This document shows, piece after piece, positions 1-6,784 of a DNA stretch of 40,647 nucleotides. Under the pieces are notes generated by a model, which saw only the letters and a list, made by a program, of their open reading frames with translations, did no database searches and was not told the origin of the DNA. The position numbers and the translations under genes were made by a program. The first letter of the stretch is position 1, and every line of letters starts with the position of its first letter. The stretch spans positions 1 through 40,647 of the forward strand of contig CAZPXF010000005.1 in NCBI GenBank assembly GCA_964590945.1, read 5' to 3'. This DNA comes from CAZPXF01 sp964590945 (lineage in GTDB: Bacteria; Bacillota; Clostridia; Lachnospirales; Lachnospiraceae).

Positions 1-727
1 TGGCAGAGATCATCGTAAACATTGTGATGAAGTGGCACAGGGAGCCGCCCATAACGAAAAGATGGAAGAGCTCATGTGCGCCGAAATTCTTAAAATACCG
101 CTGCAGGAGCGGAAGCTTCAATGCATAGATGACTCCGCCAATCGTATAGATGATCCCTCCGGCGAGCAGCCACAGGAAGGAATGGAGCGGGAGCGCCGTA
201 TAAATGCTGGTAAAGGCGGTGATGCACAGCCAACCCATTCCGATGTAGATCACAGAGGAGACCCATTTCGGACATGTGACCCAGCAGAGCTTGAATACGA
301 TACCGACAAAAGCGATCGCCCATACGCTGATGAGAAGGCGTATGCCGACAGCAGAATCAAGAGCCATGATGCAGACAGGAGTATAGGAGCCTGCGATCAG
401 GACGAAGATCATGCTGTGGTCCAGCTTCTTCAGAAGCTTATTGGCGTGTTCGGACAGATTAAAAGTATGGTATGAGGCGCTTGCCCCATAGAGAGAGATC
501 ATGCTGAGCATAAAGACCGTAAGGCTGATCAGCTCGCGTCCGCTGCAATGAAACCGGGACGCCCGAAGAAGCAGAAACGGCATTCCGAAAATTGCGGCAA
601 GGAATCCGATGAAATGCGTCAACGCGCTGATCGGGTCTTTGGCCTGAAAATGTGGTGAAACGGTATTCATTCTATGTTCCTGTTTCGCTAAAAGAGTGTT
701 TTTCTTAACTGCTGTTCTATAATTCAT
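1..727 (-). CDS. Hemolysin III family (PAQR-like) membrane protein, partial
   Basis: Translating the minus strand from the ATG at 727 gives an open frame of 242 codons that runs off the window start, so the C-terminus is missing. A strong AGGAGG (735-740 on the complement) lies 7 bases upstream. The protein has a short basic N-terminus and then successive hydrophobic helices. It carries the family signatures ALTHFIGF near the start, ASYHTF and LDHSMIFVLIAGSYTP in the middle, and HELFHLFVMGG near the cut end; the His, Ser and Asp residues in these are the conserved putative metal site of the hemolysin III/PAQR superfamily. Homologues are inner-membrane proteins of uncertain function, sometimes linked to membrane fluidity; the haemolysin name is historical. 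It diverges from a DUF1836 regulator across a palindromic operator-like region, which suggests that regulator controls it (inference). Confidence 0.9.
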   Translation of the reverse strand, partial: MNYRTAVKKNTLLAKQEHRMNTVSPHFQAKDPISALTHFIGFLAAIFGMPFLLLRASRFHCSGRELISLTVFMLSMISLYGASASYHTFNLSEHANKLLKKLDHSMIFVLIAGSYTPVCIMALDSAVGIRLLISVWAIAFVGIVFKLCWVTCPKWVSSVIYIGMGWLCITAFTSIYTALPLHSFLWLLAGGIIYTIGGVIYALKLPLLQRYFKNFGAHELFHLFVMGGSLCHFITMFTMISA

Positions 728-779
728 ATGTGTTCCTCCTTGCACATTTTTTTGTGGGCTGTTATAATAACCTTGTTAA

Positions 780-796
780 CGGTTTTTGAAAAACCG
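780..796. promoter_or_regulatory. Palindromic candidate operator
   Basis: CGGTTTTTGAAAAACCG is a perfect 8+1+8 inverted repeat, just downstream of the predicted start point of the minus-strand promoter. A related half, GAAAACCGAT, recurs at 846-855 on the other side of that promoter and matches the right arm plus its trailing AT. Two related sites flanking one promoter suggest repression, with the divergent DUF1836 protein as the obvious candidate binder (inference). Confidence 0.55.
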
Positions 797-807
797 ATTA
801 TGTGATT

Positions 808-836
808 ATAATATATGGTTTCAATACATATGTCAA
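808..836 (-). promoter_or_regulatory. Promoter of the hemolysin III-family gene
   Basis: Read on the complement, TTGACA (836-831), a 17-base spacer and TATTAT (813-808) form a near-consensus sigma-A promoter pointing to the membrane-protein gene. The predicted start of transcription is near 801, giving a leader of about 75 bases. Confidence 0.65.
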
Positions 837-889
837 GAGTTTTTTGAAAACCGATGATATAGTATTTTTTATTATATGGAGGGACTTCG

Positions 890-1432
890 ATGAATATTCA
901 ATTAAAACAGGAAATACAGGAAGAGATCCGGCGTTATCATTTACCAAGATATGCGGAGATTCCGAATGTGGGATTGTATTTGAATCAGGCAGCAAAATTT
1001 ATAAACGAATATCTCGATCCGTTTTGCGACATGAATATTACGGAATCGATGATCAGCAACTATGTGAAAAAGCATCTGGTCGCCAGTCCGCGGAAGAAGC
1101 AGTATGACCGCGACCAGCTTGCGACGCTTCTTTTTATTGCATTTGCAAAATCCGTGCTGTCTCTGAATAATATCCAGCTTTTGCTTGATCTGCAGAGGCA
1201 GACGTATGAAAGTCATATCGCATATGATTATTTTTGCTGCGAATTTGAAAATGTATTACAGTATGTCTTTGGACTTCGCGGCTCGATGGAGGAGATCGGG
1301 GAAGAGGACAGCGACGTGAAGTCTTTGTTCCGGAATATTATTATAACGCTGGTGCACAAAATATATCTGGATCAGAATTTCCGGGCGATCCGCACCGCGC
1401 GGGACGCCGGATCAGTGAACGCATCCGACTGA
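890..1432 (+). CDS. DUF1836 domain protein, MerR-like putative transcriptional regulator
   Basis: The 180-residue protein matches the DUF1836 family, which is common in Clostridia and Bacilli. Around residues 48-95 it resembles the second half of a MerR-type winged helix: ISNYVKKHLV, a basic turn SPRKKQYDRDQL, then a hydrophobic helix leading to SLNNIQLLLDLQ. DNA binding is therefore likely but not shown. The start is fixed by GGAGGG 6 bases before the ATG. The gene diverges from the hemolysin III-family gene, and operator-like repeats lie between them, so the simplest model is a local repressor controlling itself and its neighbour. A strong bidirectional terminator follows. No cofactor or ligand-binding signature is apparent in the C-terminal half. 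Confidence 0.82.
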   Translation: MNIQLKQEIQEEIRRYHLPRYAEIPNVGLYLNQAAKFINEYLDPFCDMNITESMISNYVKKHLVASPRKKQYDRDQLATLLFIAFAKSVLSLNNIQLLLDLQRQTYESHIAYDYFCCEFENVLQYVFGLRGSMEEIGEEDSDVKSLFRNIIITLVHKIYLDQNFRAIRTARDAGSVNASD

Positions 1433-1446
1433 CGCCGGACGAATAT

Positions 1447-1487
1447 AAAACCCCTGCACGTGCCGATAAAGCATGGACAGGGGTTTT
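1447..1487. terminator. Bidirectional intrinsic terminator
   Basis: AAAACCCCTG (1447-1456) pairs perfectly with CAGGGGTTTT (1478-1487) around a 21-base loop. The A and T runs inside the stem make it work in both directions, between the convergent DUF1836 and S1-domain genes. Confidence 0.85.
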
Positions 1488-1502
1488 GCCGGATTAGCCG
1501 GA

Positions 1503-2189
1503 TTATAATTTGATGTTCTTAAAGAGATCGCCAAGGCTTGTGCCGATCTCCTCAGCCTTTGGAATTACGACCTTTTCCTCTGCCACGGCCTTTGGCTCTG
1601 CTTCAGCAAGCGCTTTGATACTGAGGCTGATCTTACCGTCCTTTACGCCGATGACCTTAGCCTTGACCTCATCGCCTGCTTTGAGAACTTCATTTGGCGT
1701 CTTGATCCTCTTCGGACTGATCTGGGAAATGTGCACCAGACCGGACAGATTACCGTCGAAACGGACGAAGGCGCCATAGGACTGAATACTTTCTACTTTA
1801 CCCTCGATAATGGTTCCAACTGGAATGCTGTTGATCTTCGCGGCGCGCTCTTCGCGGGCTCTCTCGCGCAGGATATTTCTTGCGGAGAGGATCAGACGAT
1901 TCTCTTCTTCGTCGGCTTCGATCACCTGAACTTCGATGTCCTGAAGAAGATAGTCCTCCAGATTCTCTACATAGTGCAGGGAGAGCTGGGATGCAGGGAT
2001 AAAGGCGCGGATATCTTCTACATTGGCAACAACGCCGCCCTTGACAACGCCCTCTACCTTAACTGTCAGCTTTGTTCCATTTTCAAGATATTCACGTACA
2101 CGATTCCACGGCGCGGCCTTGTCGAGCTGACCCTCGAAATCGGACATGGATTCTTCTGCTATTTCTTCTTTTACAATTTCTTCACTCAT
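1503..2189 (-). CDS. S1 RNA-binding domain protein (short ribosomal protein S1-like)
   Basis: The 228-residue protein has two S1/OB-fold domains, roughly residues 38-105 (KLTVKVEGVVKGGVVANV, then PASQLS and LILSARN) and 122-190 (GTIIEGKVESIQSYGAFVRF, then GLVHISQIS and KISLSIKAL). The acidic N-terminus and the C-terminal tail carry no recognised domain. Such two-domain proteins are often annotated as 30S ribosomal protein S1 in Lachnospiraceae. They lack the six-domain architecture of the E. coli protein, so a role in mRNA binding or translation is inferred from the fold only. The ATG at 2189 is preferred because GAGGAG sits 8 bases upstream; an in-frame GTG at 2198 overlaps that site. The gene appears monocistronic. 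Confidence 0.88.
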   Translation of the reverse strand: MSEEIVKEEIAEESMSDFEGQLDKAAPWNRVREYLENGTKLTVKVEGVVKGGVVANVEDIRAFIPASQLSLHYVENLEDYLLQDIEVQVIEADEEENRLILSARNILRERAREERAAKINSIPVGTIIEGKVESIQSYGAFVRFDGNLSGLVHISQISPKRIKTPNEVLKAGDEVKAKVIGVKDGKISLSIKALAEAEPKAVAEEKVVIPKAEEIGTSLGDLFKNIKL

Positions 2190-2238
2190 GATTAACACTC
2201 CTCATATTTTTATAACGCAGATATATTGCACTTTTATA

Positions 2239-2268
2239 AGTATAGCACATATGGGCGGTGAGAATCAA
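2239..2268 (-). promoter_or_regulatory. Promoter of the S1-domain gene
   Basis: On the complement, TTGATT (2268-2263), an 18-base spacer and TATACT (2244-2239) preceded by TGC form an extended -10 promoter about 50 bases upstream of the start codon. Confidence 0.55.
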
Positions 2269-2354
2269 AAACATTATGATTTTATATTGACGAAAATATA
2301 AAAAGATGGCACAGTAAAAAGGGGAGATAGTAGAATTTCCGGAAGGATGGTATT

Positions 2355-4004
2355 ATGGAGAAACAAAAACAGAGAAATATTTATGTGGTAGGGCATCGGA
2401 ATCCGGATACGGATTCTATTTGCTCCGCCATCGCGTATGCAGATTTGAAGAGCAAGGTGACAGGGAGAAACTACACGCCAAGACGGGCGGGCCAGCTCAA
2501 TGAGGAGACGCAGTATGTGCTGAAGCGTTTTGGAGTGAAAGCGCCGCGGTATCTGCCTACGGTCCGTTCCGAGGTCAGTGATGTGGACGTTCACTATGTA
2601 CAGGGCGTTACAAGCAGCGATTCCCTGAAGATTGCATGGGAGATGATGGGAAGTGAGAATTCCCGGACGCTTCCGGTACTTGATGGAGAGCGTCTGGAGG
2701 GCGTCATCACGATCACGGATATTACCAGGTCTTTCATGGATGCACACGACGCGAACCTGCTGGCGAAAGCGCGCACAAAATACTACAACATCGCGGAGAC
2801 GCTGGAGGGAGAAGTTGTATTAGGCAACAGCCATGGATTTTTTAAGAATGGAAAGGTTGTGATCGCGGCGTCCAGTCCGGATGCGATGGAGGAAGTGATT
2901 TCGGCGGACGATCTTGTTATCATGGGAAACCGGTACGAGACGCAGCTTTGTGCGATCATGCTTGGCGCAAGCTGCCTGGTCCTGTGTCAGGGGGCGAAGC
3001 CTTCCCGCACGATCCTCGAGCTTGCAAAAGAGAGAAACTGCGTGATCATCAGCACGCCTCACGATACATTTTCCGTCGCCCAGCTGATCAATCAGAGTAT
3101 TCCGGTGAAATACTTCATGACGGACAGCAATCTGATCACATTTAATATGACGGACTGGGTGGAGGATATTCAGGATATCATGACTAAGAACCGGTTCCGG
3201 AATTTCCCGGTGGTGGATAAGCATGGCAACTTTATGGGAATGATCTCCAGACGCCGTCTTATGAACGTCAGACGGAAGAAGGTCGTGCTTGTGGACCACA
3301 ATGAGAAAACGCAGGCGGTAGATGGGATCGAGCAGGCGGATGTACTTGAGATCATCGATCACCACAGGCTCGGCGGCTTTGAGACGATGGGGCCGGTTTA
3401 TTTTCGAAACCAGCCTGTCGGGTGCACTGCAACGATTATCGCGCAGATGTATGAGGAAGAGGATGAGGAGATCACGCCGGTGATCGCGGGCCTTTTGTGC
3501 TCGGCAATTCTTTCAGATACGCTGATGTTCCGTTCGCCGACGTGCACGTCCAGGGATCAGGAAACGTGCAAAAAGCTGGCGGAGATTGCCGGAGTGGAAG
3601 CGGAGGAACTGGCGAAGGAGATGTTCAAAGCCGGAAGCAATCTTGCAAATAAGACGGCGCAGGAGATCTGTTCACAGGATTTCAAGAAATTCTCTGTGAG
3701 CGGCGTGGATTTTGGCATCGGGCAGATCAATTCCATGGACGAGGATGAGCTTGAAAAGATCAAGGAGAAGATCGAACCGTATCTGGAGAAGCTGCAGGCT
3801 GCACAGAACCTGAATATGGTATATATGATGCTGACAAATATTATAGATGAATCTACAGAGCTGATCTGCGCGGGCGCGAACTCCCGATCGCTCGTGAAGG
3901 AGGCATTTGACATAGGAGAGGACGCGGACCGTATGATCCTGAAAGGCGTTGTATCCAGAAAGAAGCAGCTTCTTCCGATCTTTGTGGAGACGCTGCAGCA
4001 GTAG
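2355..4004 (+). CDS. Family II manganese-dependent inorganic pyrophosphatase with CBS domains
   Basis: The 549-residue protein hydrolyses pyrophosphate to phosphate in the cytoplasm. The N-terminal DHH domain begins with GHRNPDTDSICSA (residues 13-25), the family II metal-binding motif. A regulatory insert follows: a first CBS domain (about 72-132), a DRTGG-like segment (about 135-245) and a second CBS domain (about 250-305). The catalytic domain then resumes with IDHHRLGGF (about 335-343), and a DHHA2 domain ends in VVSRKKQ, with the substrate-binding SRKKQ. This is the architecture of CBS-pyrophosphatases, which known members show to be inhibited by AMP/ADP and activated by ATP or diadenosine polyphosphates. 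GGAAGG precedes the ATG. A short gap containing a repeated hairpin motif separates it from the downstream flavoprotein gene. Confidence 0.95.
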   Translation: MEKQKQRNIYVVGHRNPDTDSICSAIAYADLKSKVTGRNYTPRRAGQLNEETQYVLKRFGVKAPRYLPTVRSEVSDVDVHYVQGVTSSDSLKIAWEMMGSENSRTLPVLDGERLEGVITITDITRSFMDAHDANLLAKARTKYYNIAETLEGEVVLGNSHGFFKNGKVVIAASSPDAMEEVISADDLVIMGNRYETQLCAIMLGASCLVLCQGAKPSRTILELAKERNCVIISTPHDTFSVAQLINQSIPVKYFMTDSNLITFNMTDWVEDIQDIMTKNRFRNFPVVDKHGNFMGMISRRRLMNVRRKKVVLVDHNEKTQAVDGIEQADVLEIIDHHRLGGFETMGPVYFRNQPVGCTATIIAQMYEEEDEEITPVIAGLLCSAILSDTLMFRSPTCTSRDQETCKKLAEIAGVEAEELAKEMFKAGSNLANKTAQEICSQDFKKFSVSGVDFGIGQINSMDEDELEKIKEKIEPYLEKLQAAQNLNMVYMMLTNIIDESTELICAGANSRSLVKEAFDIGEDADRMILKGVVSRKKQLLPIFVETLQQ

Positions 4005-4018
4005 CGCGGGATATATTT

Positions 4019-4035
4019 GTTGCCATGCATACGAC
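4019..4035 (+). repeat. Hairpin-forming 17-base repeat, copy 1
   Basis: GTTGCCATGCATACGAC lies 15 bases after the pyrophosphatase stop codon and recurs exactly at 34147-34163. The ends GTTG and CGAC pair (one G-U) around the loop CCATGCATA. Here flanking TTT and AAA lengthen the stem to 7 pairs. Its function is unknown. Confidence 0.7.
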
Positions 4036-4075
4036 AAAAAGGTACGGGGAATCTTTTTACGAGGGAGGAGAGCAG

Positions 4076-4669
4076 ATGGGGAAACAGACATGGAAGTCCG
4101 GGAATATGATCTATCCGCTTCCGGCGGTGATGGTCAGCGTATCGGACCTGGCAGGGAACTCGAATATCATCACGGTGGCGTGGACAGGAACGGTGTGCAC
4201 AAATCCGGCGATGCTGTATATATCCGTCCGCCCGGAACGGTATTCTTATCATATGTTAAAGGAAAGCGGCGAATTTGTCGTGAACCTGACTACAGAGCGG
4301 CTCGCCTTTGCGGCCGATTACTGCGGGGTGAAATCCGGGCGCGATGTGGATAAATTTAAAGCGCTTCATCTGACAAAAGAGCCGGCGGAGCATGTCGCAG
4401 CGCCGATGATCGGGGAGAGTCCGGTGAACATCGAATGCCGCGTTGTCCGTGTGGAGGAGCTGGGTTCCCATCATATGTTTCTTGCGGAGGTTCTTGCAGT
4501 TCACGTGGATGAAGCATATATGGATGGGAAAGGCAGATTTCAGCTGGCCGACGCGAAGCCGATCGCTTACTCCCACGGGGAGTATTTCAGCCTTGGAAAA
4601 GAACTGGGACGGTTCGGTTTCAGCGTGATGAAAAAGAAAAAAGGGAAAAATAAAAGAAAGAATGGTTGA
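4076..4669 (+). CDS. Flavin reductase-like / FMN-binding split-barrel protein
   Basis: The 197-residue protein matches the flavoredoxin branch of the flavin reductase-like family. Family cues are YPLPAVMVSVSD and NIITVAWTGTVCTNPAMLYISVRP in the first 55 residues, the typical phosphate- and flavin-binding strand and loop of the split barrel, then FVVNL and a central DKF-type segment. Members bind FMN and either reduce flavins with NAD(P)H or act as small electron-transfer flavoproteins; the actual partner cannot be told from sequence. The C-terminus is a lysine-rich tail (KKKKGKNKRKNG). The start at 4076 is supported by GGGAGGAG 5-6 bases upstream; an in-frame ATG at 4025 lies inside the repeated hairpin motif and has no ribosome binding site. 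The stop codon overlaps the -35 box of the next gene's promoter. Confidence 0.85.
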   Translation: MGKQTWKSGNMIYPLPAVMVSVSDLAGNSNIITVAWTGTVCTNPAMLYISVRPERYSYHMLKESGEFVVNLTTERLAFAADYCGVKSGRDVDKFKALHLTKEPAEHVAAPMIGESPVNIECRVVRVEELGSHHMFLAEVLAVHVDEAYMDGKGRFQLADAKPIAYSHGEYFSLGKELGRFGFSVMKKKKGKNKRKNG

Positions 4670-4694
4670 CACCTTTTTTTCACGGTGCTAACAT
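4666..4694 (+). promoter_or_regulatory. Promoter of the iron alcohol dehydrogenase gene
   Basis: TTGACA (4666-4671), a 17-base spacer and TAACAT (4689-4694). The -35 box overlaps the stop codon of the flavoprotein gene. The start of transcription would be near 4701, upstream of a terminator-like hairpin. Confidence 0.6.
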
Positions 4695-4715
4695 AATATT
4701 TGAGAAAATCAAAGG

Positions 4716-4750
4716 CGAATTTCTGTCACAGGGAATTCGTCTCTTTTTTT
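4716..4750 (+). terminator. Intrinsic terminator in the alcohol dehydrogenase leader
   Basis: CGAATT (4716-4721) pairs with AATTCG (4734-4739), with an inner CTGT/ACAG stem, followed by TCTCTTTTTTT (4740-4750). It can end the upstream transcript. Because it lies downstream of the promoter at 4666-4694, it may also act as a leader attenuator. Confidence 0.7.
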
Positions 4751-4780
4751 GCTTATTGTAGTAGAGAGGAGAAACTTAAG

Positions 4781-5929
4781 ATGAAAGATTTCAGTTTTAA
4801 AATTCCGCAGAATATTGAATTTGGAATGGGAAGCTTAAATAAGCTTCCGGCCATCCTGAAGGAAAATGGCTCCGGGCATGTTCTTCTGATTTCCGACCAT
4901 GGACTTGAGAGCATCGGGGTTGTGGGGAAGATCGTGGATATCATTGAGAAGAGCGGCATCGAGTGTACTTCCTATCTTGAGATTTTGCCGAATCCTACGG
5001 TGTCAATGGTAGACGAAGCGACCGCTGTTTATAAAGAGTGCGGGGCGACGAGTATCGTGGCGCTTGGGGGCGGAAGCCCGATGGATGTGGCAAAGGCCGT
5101 GGGCGTGCTGGTGAATTACGGGGGAAGTATTACCGAGTATGAGGGGGCGCATCTTGTTCCGGGCCCGATCGTTCCGATGATCGCGATTCCGACGACAGCG
5201 GGAACAGGAAGCGAGGTCACAGCGTTTTCTGTTATTACAGACGAGACGAGGAACTATAAGCTGACCGTATTCAGCTACGAGCTGCTTCCGAAATATGCCA
5301 TTCTGGATCCGGAGCTGATCATGACGGCGCCGCCGTCTATTGCGGCGTCCTGCGGCATCGACGCCCTGATCCATGCATGGGAGGCGTATACTTCGCGGGG
5401 CGCATCTCCATTTTCGGACGCCATGGCAGAAAAGGCAATGGAACTGATCGGAGGGAATATCCGCTGTTTTGTCGCAAACCGTCAGAATGAGGAGGCAGCG
5501 TGTGCGATGATGGCAGGAAGTAATTTTGCAGGCATCGCATTTGCCTGGGCAAGACTTGGCAACGTTCATGCCATGAGCCATCCTGTCAGCGCATTTTTCC
5601 ATGTTCAGCATGGCGTTGCCAATTCCATTTTGCTGCCTACGATCGTCGAGTATAACGCGCTGGCCGACAATGGAAGATATGAGAAGATTTACAATTATAT
5701 CCGCGAGAGTAAAGAGCCTGCGAAGGATTTCCGGCCGCAGATGCTGGTAGATGAGATCAGGAAGCTGAACCGTGATCTTGGCATTCCGGCTTCGCTTTCC
5801 GAGGTCGGAGTGACGGAGGACAAGATCCCGCAGATGGCCGAGGACGCCATGAAGAGCGGAAATATTGCGGCAAATCCCAGACAGTCTACAGTAAAAGACA
5901 TTATTGCTCTTTATAAGAAAGCGCTATAG
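4781..5929 (+). CDS. Iron-containing (group III) alcohol dehydrogenase
   Basis: The 382-residue NAD(P)-dependent enzyme interconverts alcohols and aldehydes or ketones in the cytoplasm. Visible motifs are the nucleotide-binding GGGSPMD (residues 96-102), the conserved PTTAGTGSEVT (137-147) and the metal ligands Asp194 and His198 in IDALIHAWEAYT, plus His263 and His277 in NVHAMSHPVSAFFHVQHG. Length and spacing match FucO-like and butanol dehydrogenase-like members, but substrate cannot be assigned. The start at 4781 is chosen for AGAGGAGA about 7 bases upstream; a longer in-frame reading from 4700 would translate through the leader hairpin. The gene is probably transcribed alone, with a promoter and attenuator-like hairpin upstream and a strong terminator downstream. 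Confidence 0.92.
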   Translation: MKDFSFKIPQNIEFGMGSLNKLPAILKENGSGHVLLISDHGLESIGVVGKIVDIIEKSGIECTSYLEILPNPTVSMVDEATAVYKECGATSIVALGGGSPMDVAKAVGVLVNYGGSITEYEGAHLVPGPIVPMIAIPTTAGTGSEVTAFSVITDETRNYKLTVFSYELLPKYAILDPELIMTAPPSIAASCGIDALIHAWEAYTSRGASPFSDAMAEKAMELIGGNIRCFVANRQNEEAACAMMAGSNFAGIAFAWARLGNVHAMSHPVSAFFHVQHGVANSILLPTIVEYNALADNGRYEKIYNYIRESKEPAKDFRPQMLVDEIRKLNRDLGIPASLSEVGVTEDKIPQMAEDAMKSGNIAANPRQSTVKDIIALYKKAL

Positions 5930-5959
5930 AAATCAAAAAATACATACGATGCTATATAT

Positions 5960-6002
5960 TGCCGCAGGGTTCGTCGATCGATTTGACCCTGCGGCAGTTT
6001 TT
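5960..6002 (+). terminator. Intrinsic terminator after the alcohol dehydrogenase
   Basis: TGCCGCAGGGT (5960-5970) pairs perfectly with ACCCTGCGGCA (5986-5996), 11 pairs with a 15-base loop, followed by GTTTTT. It is a very stable terminator 30 bases after the stop codon. Confidence 0.92.
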
Positions 6003-6065
6003 ATCAGGCATGTGCCGGGAGTTTTCTTCATAGAAATAAAGAAAAGAAGGAGATCCGCAGGTGAA

Positions 6066-6776
6066 ATAAAGCTGAAACAAGTTTTAAAAAAAATATATCT
6101 GGGCGCTGCCGCGGCGTGTGTGATACTGGGAATCTTCTCCTGTATCAATCTGAAAAGTGGGAAATATGTGCCGGAAGGGCAGAGCGCGGCGACGGCGTCG
6201 GAAGAAAACCTGGAAAAGGAAGGCCCGAAGGTTGCGATCACATTTGACGACGGCCCGCATGCAGGGACAACGGAGGAGCTTTTGGACGGTCTTAAAGAGC
6301 GGAATGTGAAAGCTTCCTTTTTCCTGATCGGATCGGAGATCGAGGGTGAGGAGAGCGTTGTAAAACGGATGAAGCAGGACGGACACCTGATCGGCAACCA
6401 CACCTGGTCCCATGTGCAGCTTACGACATTGTCGGATGACGCCGCAAGCCAGGAGCTTTTCGCGACGAATGAGGAGATCGCCCTTGTAACCGGGGAAGCG
6501 CCGGATTTTATGCGGCCCCCGTTTGGAACTATTTCCCGAAACGTGGAAAAGAGAACGGAGCTGATTCCTGTCCTCTGGTCAGTAGATTCGCTTGACTGGA
6601 CGACGTCAAATTCCGACGAAATTGTAAACAGGGTAGTGACGAAGGTGAAAGATGGTGATATTATTTTATTACACGACTGTTACAAGTCGTCGGTGGACGC
6701 CGCCCTTCGGATCATCGATCTTCTTACGGCGGAGGGGTATGAATTTGTGACAGCCGATGAATTGATTACAGATTAG
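6066..6776 (+). CDS. Polysaccharide deacetylase (CE4 family), exported; start codon unresolved
   Basis: About 236 residues. A basic N-terminus and one hydrophobic segment (about 12-27, ending FSC) give a signal anchor or lipoprotein signal. The NodB/CE4 domain follows with TFDDGPH (59-65, metal Asp62), NHTWSH (metal His112 and His116), RPPFG (150-154), the DSLDW motif and LLHD (201-204). All catalytic motifs are intact, so it should remove acetyl groups from peptidoglycan or another cell-surface glycan. The start is odd. The best ribosome binding site (AAGGAG, 6047-6052) is correctly placed for GTG at 6061, but that frame stops after two codons (GTG AAA TAA). The real frame here has only ATA (6066) or CTG (6072) nearby. 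Farther in-frame starts (GTG 6012, ATG 5949, ATG 5904) have no site, and the last two read through the upstream terminator. Confidence 0.85.
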   Translation: MKLKQVLKKIYLGAAAACVILGIFSCINLKSGKYVPEGQSAATASEENLEKEGPKVAITFDDGPHAGTTEELLDGLKERNVKASFFLIGSEIEGEESVVKRMKQDGHLIGNHTWSHVQLTTLSDDAASQELFATNEEIALVTGEAPDFMRPPFGTISRNVEKRTELIPVLWSVDSLDWTTSNSDEIVNRVVTKVKDGDIILLHDCYKSSVDAALRIIDLLTAEGYEFVTADELITD

Positions 6777-6784
6777 GTGATAAC

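Noticed and set aside
3557..4252. A 231-codon minus-strand open frame over the end of the pyrophosphatase gene.
   Set aside because: Its translation is rich in Cys, Arg and Ser with no family resemblance, and it overlaps two well-supported plus-strand genes.
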